Part shown: positions 7,927-16,860 of the stretch, in pieces
Position numbering within the stretch: the stretch's first letter is position 1
How the letters are laid out: each line of letters opens with the position of its first letter
Assembly (NCBI GenBank): GCA_013289175.1
Contig: JABDAN010000010.1
Span: 1-64,000, forward strand
Direction: 5' to 3'
Length of the DNA: 64,000 nt
Origin: Bacteroidota bacterium
GTDB lineage: Bacteria; Bacteroidota; Bacteroidia; Chitinophagales; Chitinophagaceae
Position numbers and translations under genes: made by a program
Notes under the pieces: model-generated
The model's database searches: none
The model's input: only the letters and a program-made list of their open reading frames with translations
What the model was told of the DNA's origin: nothing

Positions 7927-9069
7927 ATGTTTAAACTGCCCCCCTATCTGTCGTGGAGTGAGATCTGGTTTACCCTTTTCTGTTTGATATGTTTGATTCA
8001 ACTCTTTTATTATGGCTGGTTTTTCCAGCGCCTCGCTTTTTTCCGCAAACCTTCCAGAGATAAATCGCAACAGCATCCGGTCAGCGTTATCATTTGCGCT
8101 CGGGATGAGGCTGCCAATCTCGCAGCCAATCTGCCCGGAGCCCTGTCCCAAACCTATCCCAGCACCCATGAGGTAATCGTGGTAAACCACAACAGCCAGG
8201 ATGATACCCGCTATTTACTGGAGGAATTCAAGAAAACCTTTAGAGGCCTTCATATCGTCAATCTCGAATACGAGGCCAAAGGAATTCCGGGGAAAAAATA
8301 TCCGCTGAGCATGGGTATCCGGGAGGCGAAACACGAGGTGCTGGTCTTAACGGACAGCGATTGTATTCCGGCCAGCGAATTCTGGGTAGAAAAAATGCAA
8401 GATGGATACCTGGACGGTACCCAGATTGTACTCGGATACAGCCCCCACCAGAAAAAACCTGGGCTGCTCAATAAACTGATTCGTTTTGAAACCTTTCATG
8501 CTGCCCTGCAATATTTATCCTATGCACTGGCAGGACAACCCTATATGGGTGTGGGCAGAAATCTCTCTTACAAAAAAGAACTATTCCTGCGCAACAAAGG
8601 TTTTTCTTCCATCAATCATGTACCGGGCGGTGACGACGATTTGTTTATCAATAAGGTGGCCACTTCCGCCAATACGCGTATCGTAATCGATCCGGAATCT
8701 TTTACCATTTCGGAAGCAAAAAAAACCTTTCGCGAATGGGTACGCCAGAAAACAAGACACTATACCACCGGAAAATATTATAAGTTCAGACATAAGTTTT
8801 TGCTTACCCTCTATTCCCTGAGTCATATTTTATTTTATCCAGCCTTTATCCTCAGTTTGCTCCATCCTCATTTTATCGGATGGCAGTGGATTCTAGGTGT
8901 TTTCCTTCTGCGATTTTTAATCCAGGGACTGGTCTATTTCCGATGTATGCGAAAGTTGGGTGAGGCCGACCTGTTCCCATTCTGGTGGCTGCTGGATATC
9001 TGGATGATTGGATATTATTTCATCTTTGCCCCTTCACTATGGAAGAAGCCGCGCGCGGAATGGAGATAA
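7927..9069 (+). CDS. Family 2 glycosyltransferase, membrane anchored
   Basis: A 380-residue processive-type GT2 enzyme. One N-terminal membrane helix (about 14-31) precedes the catalytic domain, which has the nucleotide-sugar fold PVSVIICARDE (about 51-61), the DxD-like LTDSDC metal motif, and a GGDDDLFI motif in the acceptor/catalytic region. Two or three C-terminal helices (about 295-375) complete it. The ATG at 7927 is chosen over a TTG three bases earlier. The 3' end overlaps the start of rsmG by 10 bases, so the two are cotranscribed. The family builds extracellular or envelope polysaccharides or glycolipids; the donor and acceptor cannot be deduced. Confidence 0.88.
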   Translation: MFKLPPYLSWSEIWFTLFCLICLIQLFYYGWFFQRLAFFRKPSRDKSQQHPVSVIICARDEAANLAANLPGALSQTYPSTHEVIVVNHNSQDDTRYLLEEFKKTFRGLHIVNLEYEAKGIPGKKYPLSMGIREAKHEVLVLTDSDCIPASEFWVEKMQDGYLDGTQIVLGYSPHQKKPGLLNKLIRFETFHAALQYLSYALAGQPYMGVGRNLSYKKELFLRNKGFSSINHVPGGDDDLFINKVATSANTRIVIDPESFTISEAKKTFREWVRQKTRHYTTGKYYKFRHKFLLTLYSLSHILFYPAFILSLLHPHFIGWQWILGVFLLRFLIQGLVYFRCMRKLGEADLFPFWWLLDIWMIGYYFIFAPSLWKKPRAEWR

Positions 9070-9719
9070 TCTCCCGCTATTTTACGGAATTTACTCCCGA
9101 ACAGGTTCGCCAATTCCAGGCACTGGAGGCGGTATACCAGGAATGGAACGCGCAAATCAATGTGATTTCCCGCAAAGACATCGGGGCACTCTATGAAAAA
9201 CACGTGCTGCATTCTTTGAGTATAGCCGCTGTCTTTCGTTTCCTTCCATCGACTCATATTCTGGACATAGGGACCGGGGGTGGTTTCCCAGGTATTCCGC
9301 TGGCTATCTTGTTTCCCCAAACGCAGTTTCACCTGGTGGACAGCATCGCAAAAAAACTAAAAGTAGTGGAAGCGGTGGCCGGGGCGCTTTCCCTGACAAA
9401 CCTGAGTACGCAGCATATCCGGGCCGAAGATATAAAAGGCAGAAAATTTGATGTGGCCGTCTCCAGGGCGGTCGCTCCTTTAAAAGATCTTTGGCAATGG
9501 GCCCGGCCGCTGCTCAGACCTCAGAATATTGTACTGGACCCTTTGGATGAGCGGCTACTGGCAAGCGGACTGATTTGCCTCAAAGGCGGCGATCTGGCCA
9601 CCGAAATTTCAGTAAGTGGAACCCGCCCGCGCGTTCATGAAATCCATAGTTTTTTTCCGGAAGATTCTTTCCGGGAAAAATATATCCTGCAAGTGCCTTA
9701 TGAACGGGTGATCAAATAA
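9060..9719 (+). CDS. rsmG: 16S rRNA (guanine527-N7)-methyltransferase
   Basis: Methylates G527 of 16S rRNA with S-adenosylmethionine. The 219 residues contain the SAM-binding glycine loop ILDIGTGGGFPGIPLAI (about 67-83), the VDSIAKK segment and VSRAVAPL, all typical of RsmG/GidB. The ATG at 9060 gives MEIISRYF, the standard beginning in Bacteroidota; it overlaps the glycosyltransferase stop (ATGGAGATAA), indicating coupled translation. A longer frame from 9039 or 8985 would add residues with no family match. Confidence 0.95.
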   Translation: MEIISRYFTEFTPEQVRQFQALEAVYQEWNAQINVISRKDIGALYEKHVLHSLSIAAVFRFLPSTHILDIGTGGGFPGIPLAILFPQTQFHLVDSIAKKLKVVEAVAGALSLTNLSTQHIRAEDIKGRKFDVAVSRAVAPLKDLWQWARPLLRPQNIVLDPLDERLLASGLICLKGGDLATEISVSGTRPRVHEIHSFFPEDSFREKYILQVPYERVIK

Positions 9720-9865
9720 CAATTTTCAAAGGAAGGGCGCAATCCTGTGTTGGTTCCGTATAGGAATGGCCGGCTTTCTCCCAGCATTTACCGGCTATGG
9801 AGTCCATTATCAAATCAAAAAACCTGGGTCCGCGCGGATTGCCGTAAGATGCACTGCGATGGAGG

Positions 9866-11737
9866 TTACCATTTCAACTCGAGCCGGTTATTGTTTCGGT
9901 TCACATCTGCCATGCGGTGGGATGCATCGATTTCAATAATTTTTAGATCCGTCAGCCGGTGGTTTATTTCAAACTCATAATCCTTGCTGGTCCATTTCCA
10001 GGGTTCAAATACATTGCGGGGGATATTGGTATCCTCTGCAGGTTTTTCCCCAAACATGGAATACAGTGGTATATAAGCGGTTTCTTTTGTTCCATCTTTA
10101 AACTGCAGGGATACATCTATCGGCATGGGAACCTGACCCAGCATCCGAAGCCGGATTCTGGTCTTCCCATTTACTTCCCACAAACTGTCTATCCCGTAGT
10201 CGATTTTCTTGATGCTTTTGATCCAAAAATCGTTATACCAATTCAGCTGTATATGGCTAATTTTTTCCGCGACCCGGAAGAAATCATTCGGATTGGGATG
10301 TTTGAACCGCCATTCTTTGTAATATTCTAACAATATTTTGTCCAGATTCTGATCACCGACGATATAACCCAGTTGGACCATAAAAACGCAACCTTTATAA
10401 TAACTGGTCGCGGTATACCCGGTCCGGGTATTAAAATAATCGGCATAGGTTGTCATCGGCTCCTGATAATTACTTTTGGCTAATTTAAAATAAGCGTCAA
10501 ATTCCTTTTTGAACGATTGTTCCGATGAGCTGTCCTTGTTGAGGAAGCCCCAGTTTCGGGCGCCCGCATATTGAGTGAATCCTTCGTCCATCCAGGCGTT
10601 TTCCAATTCATTGGTCCCCATCATCCCCTGGTACCAGCTGTGCATAAATTCATGCATATACCCTGCGGGCTCTTTGAGTAAGGTAGCCATCGGATATTCC
10701 ATTCCTCCATCTCCTCCTTCGATAAAGGAATATTGTTTATATGGATAGGGACCATAGGTTTTTTCTATATAGGGAAGTGCCTGCTCCATCACTTCCAGGA
10801 TATGAAGCCAGTCTTTTTCGGTTGCAGAAGTAGGTTTGTAAAGCAGGTGCAGGGTAAGATCACTGCGTATCTTTTTAGTGACGTGTTTAAATCCCGGATC
10901 CGCTGCCCAGACGAAATCGTGCACATTGGGTGCCACAAAATGCCAATTCAGTTTGTTCCCCGTAGGACGAACCAGATTCACCTGCGTTGATTCGTAGCCA
11001 TAACCCACTTCCTGGGGATTTTGCAAATAACCGGAACCTCCAAGCATATAAGACTTATCAATATGAATGGTGACATCAAAATCTCCCCATACGCCATAAA
11101 ATTCGCCGTTTAAATAAGGGGTGGCATGCCATCCTTCGTAGTCGTATTCACAGATTTTGGGATACCACTGGCTCATGGAATAACGAACCCGGGTATCAGG
11201 ATTGTCCCTTCCGCTCCGCCGGATCTGCAAGGGAACCTGGGCTTCAAAATTCATGTCGAAATGAACCGTGGTATTGGGCGCAATGGGTTTGGTCAGGTTG
11301 ACTTCCAGGATGGTCTCCTTCATTTGAAAGGGCTGCGCTACGCCGTTCATTTTTAAAGAAATGATTTTTTGGTACCCGATCTCTTCGGGTGTCAAAAAGT
11401 GAATGCGGTCCTGGACCCGCATATCCCAATCGGGTTTTCCACTGATCGAATTTTCTCCCCAGGACTGACTCCGGTTATCCATCATGGAATTGGGTTGGAA
11501 GGCGTTCCAGTAGAGATGATAAAAAACCTTTCTCAATGTATCGGGTGAATTGTTGGTATAGGCCAGCTGTTGTTTACCAGTGAACCGGTTGGTTGCTACA
11601 TTCATGTCGATATCCATCACATATTTGACCCGCTGCTGCCAGTAATCCGGTTGCCCGAAAGCGATCAGGCCGGTCATTTGAAAAATGACTAAAAAAACAG
11701 ATGGGTATAACAAATTTTCAAAAATCTTCCGATGCAT
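9866..11737 (-). CDS. Secreted M1-family zinc metallopeptidase (second paralogue)
   Basis: A 623-residue exported gluzincin. An N-terminal signal segment (about 10-29, ending IAFGQ) is followed by a beta domain, then GGMEYP near 344-349, HEFMH at 362-366 and the third zinc ligand glutamate 385 in WMDEG. Ligand spacing is the same as in the paralogue at 2413. The C-terminus also ends in an acidic, asparagine-rich DVNRNNN segment, matching the DVDEDNN tail of the other protein. Identity between the two is otherwise moderate, so they are old duplicates. Likely an aminopeptidase acting in the periplasm or outside the cell; the substrate is unknown. It is the last gene before a 146-base gap facing rsmG. 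Confidence 0.9.
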   Translation of the reverse strand: MHRKIFENLLYPSVFLVIFQMTGLIAFGQPDYWQQRVKYVMDIDMNVATNRFTGKQQLAYTNNSPDTLRKVFYHLYWNAFQPNSMMDNRSQSWGENSISGKPDWDMRVQDRIHFLTPEEIGYQKIISLKMNGVAQPFQMKETILEVNLTKPIAPNTTVHFDMNFEAQVPLQIRRSGRDNPDTRVRYSMSQWYPKICEYDYEGWHATPYLNGEFYGVWGDFDVTIHIDKSYMLGGSGYLQNPQEVGYGYESTQVNLVRPTGNKLNWHFVAPNVHDFVWAADPGFKHVTKKIRSDLTLHLLYKPTSATEKDWLHILEVMEQALPYIEKTYGPYPYKQYSFIEGGDGGMEYPMATLLKEPAGYMHEFMHSWYQGMMGTNELENAWMDEGFTQYAGARNWGFLNKDSSSEQSFKKEFDAYFKLAKSNYQEPMTTYADYFNTRTGYTATSYYKGCVFMVQLGYIVGDQNLDKILLEYYKEWRFKHPNPNDFFRVAEKISHIQLNWYNDFWIKSIKKIDYGIDSLWEVNGKTRIRLRMLGQVPMPIDVSLQFKDGTKETAYIPLYSMFGEKPAEDTNIPRNVFEPWKWTSKDYEFEINHRLTDLKIIEIDASHRMADVNRNNNRLELKW

Positions 11738-11782
11738 GGTTTTAACTTATATGAATAAAAAATAAAGATCCGAAACGCCCCG

Positions 11783-12448
11783 TCAGCCAAGGCCTTCCAC
11801 GACAATAACGATTTCCCCTTTAACGCCTTTTTCCTTGAAATGCGCCAGGACTTCAGCCAACGTACCCCGAATGTTTTCCTCAAATATCTTGCTGAGTTCT
11901 CGGCTTACGGAGCAGTTCCTGCTGGCACCAAAATATAGTATGAATTCTTCCAGCGTTCTGACCAGCCTTATCGGAGATTCGTAAAAGACCAGGGTCCTGT
12001 CTTCCAAAGCCAGTTTTTTTAATAAGGTCTGGCGGCCCTTTTTCAAGGGAAGAAATCCTTCAAAACAAAAGCGGTTCATTGGCAGGCCACTATTAACCAG
12101 GGCCGGAACAAAGGCAGTAGCCCCAGGCAGGCACTCTACCCGAATATTCACCCCGATGCATTCGCGAACCAAAAGAAAGGCAGGATCTGAAACACCAGGT
12201 GTTCCCGCATCCGTGAGTAGTGCCATTACCCGCCCTTGCAACAACTGATCTACCAGATGTCTCAGGACCTTGTGTTCATTGTGTTGGTGATAGGGGGTGA
12301 GAGGTTTTACGATTTGGAAATGGTTCAGCAGTTTCATCGAATTGCGGGTATCTTCTGCCAAAATCAGGTCCGCCTTTCGAAGCACTTCCAATGCGCGCAA
12401 ACTAATGTCCTGAAGATTGCCGATGGGTGATGGTACCAGATAGAGCAT
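11783..12448 (-). CDS. rsmI: 16S rRNA (cytidine1402-2'-O)-methyltransferase
   Basis: Methylates the ribose of C1402 in the 16S rRNA decoding centre. The 221-residue protein starts MLYLVPSPIGNLQDIS and contains LILAEDTRNS, LLTDAGTPGVSDPAF and the LPGATAFVPALVNSGLP motif, diagnostic for the tetrapyrrole-methylase-like RsmI fold. The C-terminus is shorter than the E. coli enzyme, ending right after the KGEIVIVVEG strand, as in many Bacteroidota. It precedes the M1 peptidase on the same strand, 45 bases apart. Confidence 0.95.
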   Translation of the reverse strand: MLYLVPSPIGNLQDISLRALEVLRKADLILAEDTRNSMKLLNHFQIVKPLTPYHQHNEHKVLRHLVDQLLQGRVMALLTDAGTPGVSDPAFLLVRECIGVNIRVECLPGATAFVPALVNSGLPMNRFCFEGFLPLKKGRQTLLKKLALEDRTLVFYESPIRLVRTLEEFILYFGASRNCSVSRELSKIFEENIRGTLAEVLAHFKEKGVKGEIVIVVEGLG

Positions 12449-12564
12449 GAGAGAATTTGAAAATTCGCGGAAGCGAGTACGCGGGAATATTTACATTCGA
12501 TGAATCGCAAACATGATTAGGTTCAGGCTGGTTCAAAGCCACAGCGCCCGTACTGCCGAATTAT

Positions 12565-12810
12565 TTACAACACTGAGATTTCAAAATATTCCATGACCGG
12601 ATTTGCCAACAGTTTGTTGCTGGCGTCTGCTGCAATTTTTTTTGCTTCCTCAGAACTGGGGGCTTCCACCTGCAATTGGATGGTCTTCCCTATCCGTACA
12701 TCCTGTACTGTTTTTATACCAAGATTTTGCAATCCTCCCATGACCGCTTTGCCTTGCGGATCCAACAGTTCTTTGAGAGGCATCACTTTTACCTGTACCG
12801 TATAATTCAT
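12565..12810 (-). CDS. purS: Phosphoribosylformylglycinamidine synthase subunit PurS
   Basis: Small subunit that, with PurL and PurQ, forms the FGAM synthase of purine biosynthesis. The 81-residue protein starts MNYTVQVKVMPLKELLDPQG and carries the VRIGKTIQLQVEA strand and the ANPVMEYFEI end typical of PurS dimers. The start codon overlaps the pssA stop (TCAT at 12807-12810 on the plus strand, an ATGA overlap), so translation is coupled to pssA. A longer frame to 13032 is only the shadow of pssA. Neither purL nor purQ is adjacent. Confidence 0.92.
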   Translation of the reverse strand: MNYTVQVKVMPLKELLDPQGKAVMGGLQNLGIKTVQDVRIGKTIQLQVEAPSSEEAKKIAADASNKLLANPVMEYFEISVL

Positions 12811-13568
12811 GCAATCCTGTTTTTGAAAAGCAAAGATAGGACAATGTAAAAAAGGAATATAAGCGGTACGGCCAACCAATGCAAAAAGATCAAGGACACC
12901 ACCGATAAGATGATCAATACGATGCGCGGAATCATTTGCGGGTCCTTGCTGCCGCTCATTTTCATAGAAAGCATCGGTACCCGGCTGACCATTCCATAAG
13001 AAACCAAAAGAACAATCCCATAAAGCACCCATTTATTCATCAACCAATCCAAGACCTGGCTACCCTGTGTCCAGTATATCAAGGGAAAGGACGCAATGGT
13101 CAGTCCCACTGCCGGCACAGGAATGCCTTTAAAACTTTTGGATTGGGTGGTATCCAGATTAAAAACCGCCAACCGGTAAGCGGCCGCACAGGGCAGGATC
13201 AGGGATGGTAAAAGCCAGAGCATAGAGACATCCAAACCATTTATCTGTCGGATATAACTCAGTCTTAAGAACTGGTAAATGATCAGTCCGGGCGCCACGC
13301 CAAAACTAACGACATCCGCTAAGGAGTCCAGCTGTCCCCCCAGGGGGGATGACTGTTTCAACAGCCGGGCCAGGAACCCGTCCAGGAAATCAGCAACCGC
13401 AGCCAGGCCAATAAATAAAGGAGCCAGCCAGATCCTTTCAGGAATGTCCAGTATCTGAGAGCCGTCAGGATTGTTGACAATGACGATTCCATTTTGCAGA
13501 ATGCAAATAATGGCAATGCATCCAAAAAACAAGTTCAGCAGGGTAAGCAGGTTGGGAATAAACTTCAT
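12807..13568 (-). CDS. pssA: CDP-diacylglycerol-serine O-phosphatidyltransferase
   Basis: Makes phosphatidylserine, the precursor of phosphatidylethanolamine. The 253-residue membrane protein contains the CDP-alcohol phosphotransferase motif DFLDGFLARLL followed by GGQLDSLAD, which supplies the four metal-binding aspartates. About eight hydrophobic segments surround it. The ATG at 13568 (MKFIPNLLTLLNLFFG) is the family-like start; the frame is open to 13610, but the added residues are low-complexity AT-rich sequence. It overlaps purS by 4 bases. No phosphatidylserine decarboxylase gene is next to it. Confidence 0.95.
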   Translation of the reverse strand: MKFIPNLLTLLNLFFGCIAIICILQNGIVIVNNPDGSQILDIPERIWLAPLFIGLAAVADFLDGFLARLLKQSSPLGGQLDSLADVVSFGVAPGLIIYQFLRLSYIRQINGLDVSMLWLLPSLILPCAAAYRLAVFNLDTTQSKSFKGIPVPAVGLTIASFPLIYWTQGSQVLDWLMNKWVLYGIVLLVSYGMVSRVPMLSMKMSGSKDPQMIPRIVLIILSVVSLIFLHWLAVPLIFLFYIVLSLLFKNRIA

Positions 13569-13656
13569 TCGAGAATTTGGAAATTTAAATATTAAAGAAT
13601 TTGAAAACACTTCAAAAAAACTAACCTGTTCCGGATCTTTTGTTTTATTCGAAGCC

Positions 13657-14955
13657 TTAAGATTTAAGCTTTTTCATAGACGCTTCTATTTCTTCTACTG
13701 TAATGGGGATATGTTTCATCAGATCTTTATTGCCCGTTTTGGTGAGCCAGACATTATTTTCTATGCGTATACCCATTTTTTCCTCCTGAATATAGATGCC
13801 CGGTTCTACGGTGAGCACCATACCCGCCCGCAACGGTTCTGCACGGGGACCCAGGTCATGGACATCCAAGCCCAGGTGATGGGAAATACCGTGGTACATG
13901 TATTTCCAGTAAGCTGGATTTTCAGGTGTGGAATTTTTCACATCCGACTTGGTGAGCAATCCAATTTTCTGAAACACCAAGTCGGCTTCTTTGCCCACTT
14001 TCACGTGATAGTCATTGATGGTAATCCCCGGTTTTAGCAGGCTCTTGGCATACTGATGCAGGTGCAGACAGGCATTGTATACCTGCTTTTGTCTTCGCGT
14101 ATATTTTCCGTTGACCGGAATGGTACGGGTCAAATCCGCATTGTATCCACCATATTCTGCGCCAAAATCCATCAGGATCAGGTCGCCGTCCTTGCATTCC
14201 TGATTATTGGAAACATAGTGAAGGGTACAGGCATTTTCTCCCGAAGCCAGGATACTGCCGTATGCTGGACCGGTAGCTCTTTGCGAAAGAAATGAATGCT
14301 GAATTTCCGCTTCCACTTCATATTCAAATATGCCGGGTCGAAGAAATTTCATGACCCGCATAAAACTGCGGGCCGTAATGTCGATGGCTACCTGAATGAC
14401 TTCCACCTCCTCTAGTGATTTCACCGCACGCAAGGCCTTTAAAATAACTGCTGCCCGCAGGTATTGGTGCAAGGGATATCTTTTTTTTGTTTCTTCTATA
14501 AAACGGTATTCCCGAGTTTGAAGAAGACTGGCTTTCCGGTCGTTCTCATTGGAATCCAAATAAATATTTTTTGCCAGATGAATCCAGGTCTGCAATAGCG
14601 CGTCGTGGGCATCTAACCAGACCACGGTGCCAATGCCTGATATGGTTTTGCCTTCTTCGGCTCGCAATCTTTTGCCATCCCATTTTTCTTTCATCTCGTT
14701 GGGCCGCACCAGAATCAATACTTCGCGATATTTGGGGTCCGGATGGTCTGGAAACAGAACCAACATCGTATCCTCCTGGACAATTCCGGTCAGCCAGTAC
14801 AGATCGCTGTTCTGCCTATAGGGATAGAGCGCATCGCCATTGGACGGCATTTCATCGTTGCCTACAAAGATGGCAATCGAAGCGGGTTGCATTTCCGCAG
14901 CGAACCGCTGGCGGTTTCCAATAAAAATAGTGGGCTTTAATGGTAAGTATTTCAT
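13657..14955 (-). CDS. pepP: Xaa-Pro aminopeptidase (M24B, aminopeptidase P)
   Basis: Removes N-terminal residues that precede proline. The 432 residues contain an N-terminal creatinase-like domain (about 1-175) and a pita-bread catalytic domain. The five metal ligands are visible: two aspartates in LMDFGAEYGGYNADLTRT, histidine in HGISHHLGLDVHD, and two glutamates in LTVEPGIY and GIRIENNV. Length and motif order match bacterial PepP. The protein lacks a signal peptide, so it is cytoplasmic. It lies upstream of pssA on the same strand with an 88-base gap. Confidence 0.93.
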   Translation of the reverse strand: MKYLPLKPTIFIGNRQRFAAEMQPASIAIFVGNDEMPSNGDALYPYRQNSDLYWLTGIVQEDTMLVLFPDHPDPKYREVLILVRPNEMKEKWDGKRLRAEEGKTISGIGTVVWLDAHDALLQTWIHLAKNIYLDSNENDRKASLLQTREYRFIEETKKRYPLHQYLRAAVILKALRAVKSLEEVEVIQVAIDITARSFMRVMKFLRPGIFEYEVEAEIQHSFLSQRATGPAYGSILASGENACTLHYVSNNQECKDGDLILMDFGAEYGGYNADLTRTIPVNGKYTRRQKQVYNACLHLHQYAKSLLKPGITINDYHVKVGKEADLVFQKIGLLTKSDVKNSTPENPAYWKYMYHGISHHLGLDVHDLGPRAEPLRAGMVLTVEPGIYIQEEKMGIRIENNVWLTKTGNKDLMKHIPITVEEIEASMKKLKS

Positions 14956-14988
14956 GGTTAAAGTAGGCTGGGCAGGCTAAACCAGCGG

Positions 14989-15002
14989 TTTTAGGCCTAA
15001 AA
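14989..15002. repeat. 14-bp perfect palindrome upstream of pepP
   Basis: TTTTAGGCCTAAAA lies 34-47 bases upstream of the pepP start, flanked by CGG on one side and TCCG on the other. It may be a regulator site or chance. Confidence 0.25.
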
Positions 15003-15074
15003 TCCGACTGCCTGGCACCAATTCAAAAAAAACTTAACGAAAACTTGTTTTTTTATAAATATTTTCGTCATCTT

Positions 15075-15148
15075 GGCAGCTGATTGCTAATCAACTAACG
15101 ACCTCTAACATCGTTTGCTATAAAGCTCCTGGTAAAAGGAGCTTTTTT
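15075..15148 (+). ncRNA. Candidate small RNA with three hairpins
   Basis: No protein frame fits this 207-base gap between two minus-strand genes. On the plus strand three hairpins follow each other: TGATT/AATCA (15081-15085 with 15089-15093), AACGA/TCGTT (15097-15101 with 15111-15115), and a strong terminator at 15123-15144 with a T-run. A CTTG at 15044-15047 and a weak -7 match around 15068-15075 could start transcription near 15080. A terminator with no plus-strand gene upstream suggests an independent short transcript. This is inference from structure only; I do not recognise a family. Confidence 0.25.
15123..15148 (+). terminator. Intrinsic terminator
   Basis: AAGCTCCT (15123-15130) pairs with AGGAGCTT (15137-15144) over a six-base loop, followed by T residues to 15148. 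It is effective for plus-strand transcription; on the minus strand the T-run is only three bases, so it would terminate the deoxynucleoside kinase transcript poorly. Confidence 0.7.
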
Positions 15149-15162
15149 ATTTTCCTGCCCTC

Positions 15163-15798
15163 TTAAAACAGTCCATACAGTTGGGCATCAATCCGGGTTA
15201 TGATATCTCCGAGGTGCTCTTCATTTTCCGGAAATTTATTTTTATCCACATCCACTACCAGCAAGCCCCCCTCTTTATACCCATCAATCCATTTATTGTA
15301 AAGGTCGTTGAGCCGTTTTAGATAGTCCAACCGGATATTTTCTTCATATTCCCGTCCACGTTTCTGAATTTGCCCCACCAGCGTTGGAACCGAAGCCTGC
15401 AAATAAATGAGAAGATCCGGCGGCTGTACCATGCGTTTCAAGGTCTGAAAAAATTGAAAGTAATTGTTAAAATCCCGTTTGCTCATCAGGCCCATATCAT
15501 GGAGGTTTGGCGCAAAAATGTGGGCATCTTCATAAATCGTGCGGTCCTGGATCACGGTTTCCGTTCCACTATAAATTTCAAGCAATTGATTAAGCCGGCC
15601 GTTAAGGAAAAATACCTGCAGATTAAAACTCCACCGGGGCATATCGTCGTAAAAATCGTTGAGATAAGGATTGTGATCGACGTCTTCAAATTGTGGGATC
15701 CACTTATAATGCTTGCTCAGTAACTCGGTGAGCGTTGTTTTACCGGCACCGATATTACCAGCTACGGCAATATGCTTGGGTTTCTTCGTTTTTGCCAT
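15163..15798 (-). CDS. Deoxynucleoside kinase
   Basis: Phosphorylates deoxynucleosides for nucleotide salvage. The 211-residue protein has the P-loop GNIGAGKT at residues 14-21 and the DRTIYEDAHIFA motif (the DRS/ERS region of the deoxyadenosine/deoxyguanosine kinase family). It also has the arginine-rich lid RGREYEENI, and LDYLKRLNDLYNKW, typical of bacterial dAK/dGK. Substrate preference (dA, dG or dC) cannot be assigned from sequence alone. A -7-like TATATTTC lies about 30 bases upstream. It stands between pepP and trpS, all on the minus strand. Confidence 0.9.
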   Translation of the reverse strand: MAKTKKPKHIAVAGNIGAGKTTLTELLSKHYKWIPQFEDVDHNPYLNDFYDDMPRWSFNLQVFFLNGRLNQLLEIYSGTETVIQDRTIYEDAHIFAPNLHDMGLMSKRDFNNYFQFFQTLKRMVQPPDLLIYLQASVPTLVGQIQKRGREYEENIRLDYLKRLNDLYNKWIDGYKEGGLLVVDVDKNKFPENEEHLGDIITRIDAQLYGLF

Positions 15799-15852
15799 TC
15801 CTAAATGTAAATTCTTATGACCGAAATATAAAAAGAATCGATGAGGTCGGGT

Positions 15853-16851
15853 TTATTTAAAACCCAGGGCTTTTCGAACTTCCGAAAGCGTTGCGGATGC
15901 ACTTTTTCTGGCTTTCTCAGCGCCTTTCGCCAGAATCTCATCGATTTGTGCCGGATCATTTTGCAATGCGGCCGCTTTTTCCCGTATGGGTTTGATGAAC
16001 CGGATCAGGTCGATGGCCAATTGCTTTTTCATATCTCCGTACCGGATCCGGCAATGATTAAAATCATCTTCATATTTTGCCAGAACTTCCGCACTGCTTA
16101 CCAGAGAAAGCAGGGTGAAAAGTCCTTCAATATAGTCAGGCTTTTTGCTATTGGGGGATTGCGGACCCTGATCGGTTTTTGCCCTCATGATTTTTTTGGT
16201 GATCAGATCATCCTCATCTTTCAAATAGATGGTATTCATCTGCTGTTCACTCTTGCTCATTTTGCCGGTTCCGTCAAGACTGAGTATTTTAATGAGCCCA
16301 TCGCTGTAACTGAAGGCTTTGGGAACCGGGAATACGGTTCCGTAGCGATGATTGAATCGCTCCGCGAAATTGCGGGTCATTTCAATGTGTTGTTCCTGGT
16401 CTTTTCCGACCGGCACAAAATGAGAACGGTGGACCAGAATATCCGCTGCTTGCAATACCGGATAAGTCAGCAATCCTGCATTGATATTTTCCGGTTGCTT
16501 CCTGGCTTTTTCTTTAAAGGTTACTGTTTTTTCCAATTCACCTTTATATGCAAGCATATTCAGGTATAAATACAATTCGGGAATTTCGAGTATATCACTC
16601 TGGGCATAAATCGTGCATACATCCGGGTCAAGCCCACCGGCAATCAGCTCCGAAACCAGACTGATGGTATTCGATCTCAATTCACGGGTATCGGCATGGG
16701 TAGTAAGGCTGTGCCAGTCGGCTATGAAAAAGTAGCATTCATATTCATATTGCATCCTTGCCCAGTTCTGTAGTGCCCCAAAATAGTTCCCCAGGTGAAG
16801 AAACCCGGTGGGCCGGATACCGCTTAAAACAATTTCTTTATTTTTCTCCAT
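15853..16851 (-). CDS. trpS: Tryptophanyl-tRNA synthetase
   Basis: Charges tRNA-Trp. The 332-residue class I synthetase starts MEKNKEIVLSGIRPTG and has the HIGH-like HLGNYFGAL, the GKDQEQHIEMTR loop, and the signature KMSKS in GTGKMSKSEQQ. The ATG at 16851 is the family start. A frame open to 17049 runs antisense through gatC and its leader and is not real. A TATCTTCG element at 16861-16868 on the minus strand could drive it with a very short leader. It is divergent from gatC, 73 bases apart. Confidence 0.95.
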   Translation of the reverse strand: MEKNKEIVLSGIRPTGFLHLGNYFGALQNWARMQYEYECYFFIADWHSLTTHADTRELRSNTISLVSELIAGGLDPDVCTIYAQSDILEIPELYLYLNMLAYKGELEKTVTFKEKARKQPENINAGLLTYPVLQAADILVHRSHFVPVGKDQEQHIEMTRNFAERFNHRYGTVFPVPKAFSYSDGLIKILSLDGTGKMSKSEQQMNTIYLKDEDDLITKKIMRAKTDQGPQSPNSKKPDYIEGLFTLLSLVSSAEVLAKYEDDFNHCRIRYGDMKKQLAIDLIRFIKPIREKAAALQNDPAQIDEILAKGAEKARKSASATLSEVRKALGFK

Positions 16852-16860
16852 AGAGGAAGG

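Noticed and set aside
9720-9865. Short minus-strand frame of about 50 codons between rsmG and the M1 peptidase
   Set aside because: Open but without a good start, and I recognise no family; both strands are open here, which argues for chance or an old remnant.
12811-13032. N-terminal extension of PurS
   Set aside because: It is the shadow of pssA in another frame; PurS has a fixed length of about 80 residues and the ATGA overlap marks the true start.
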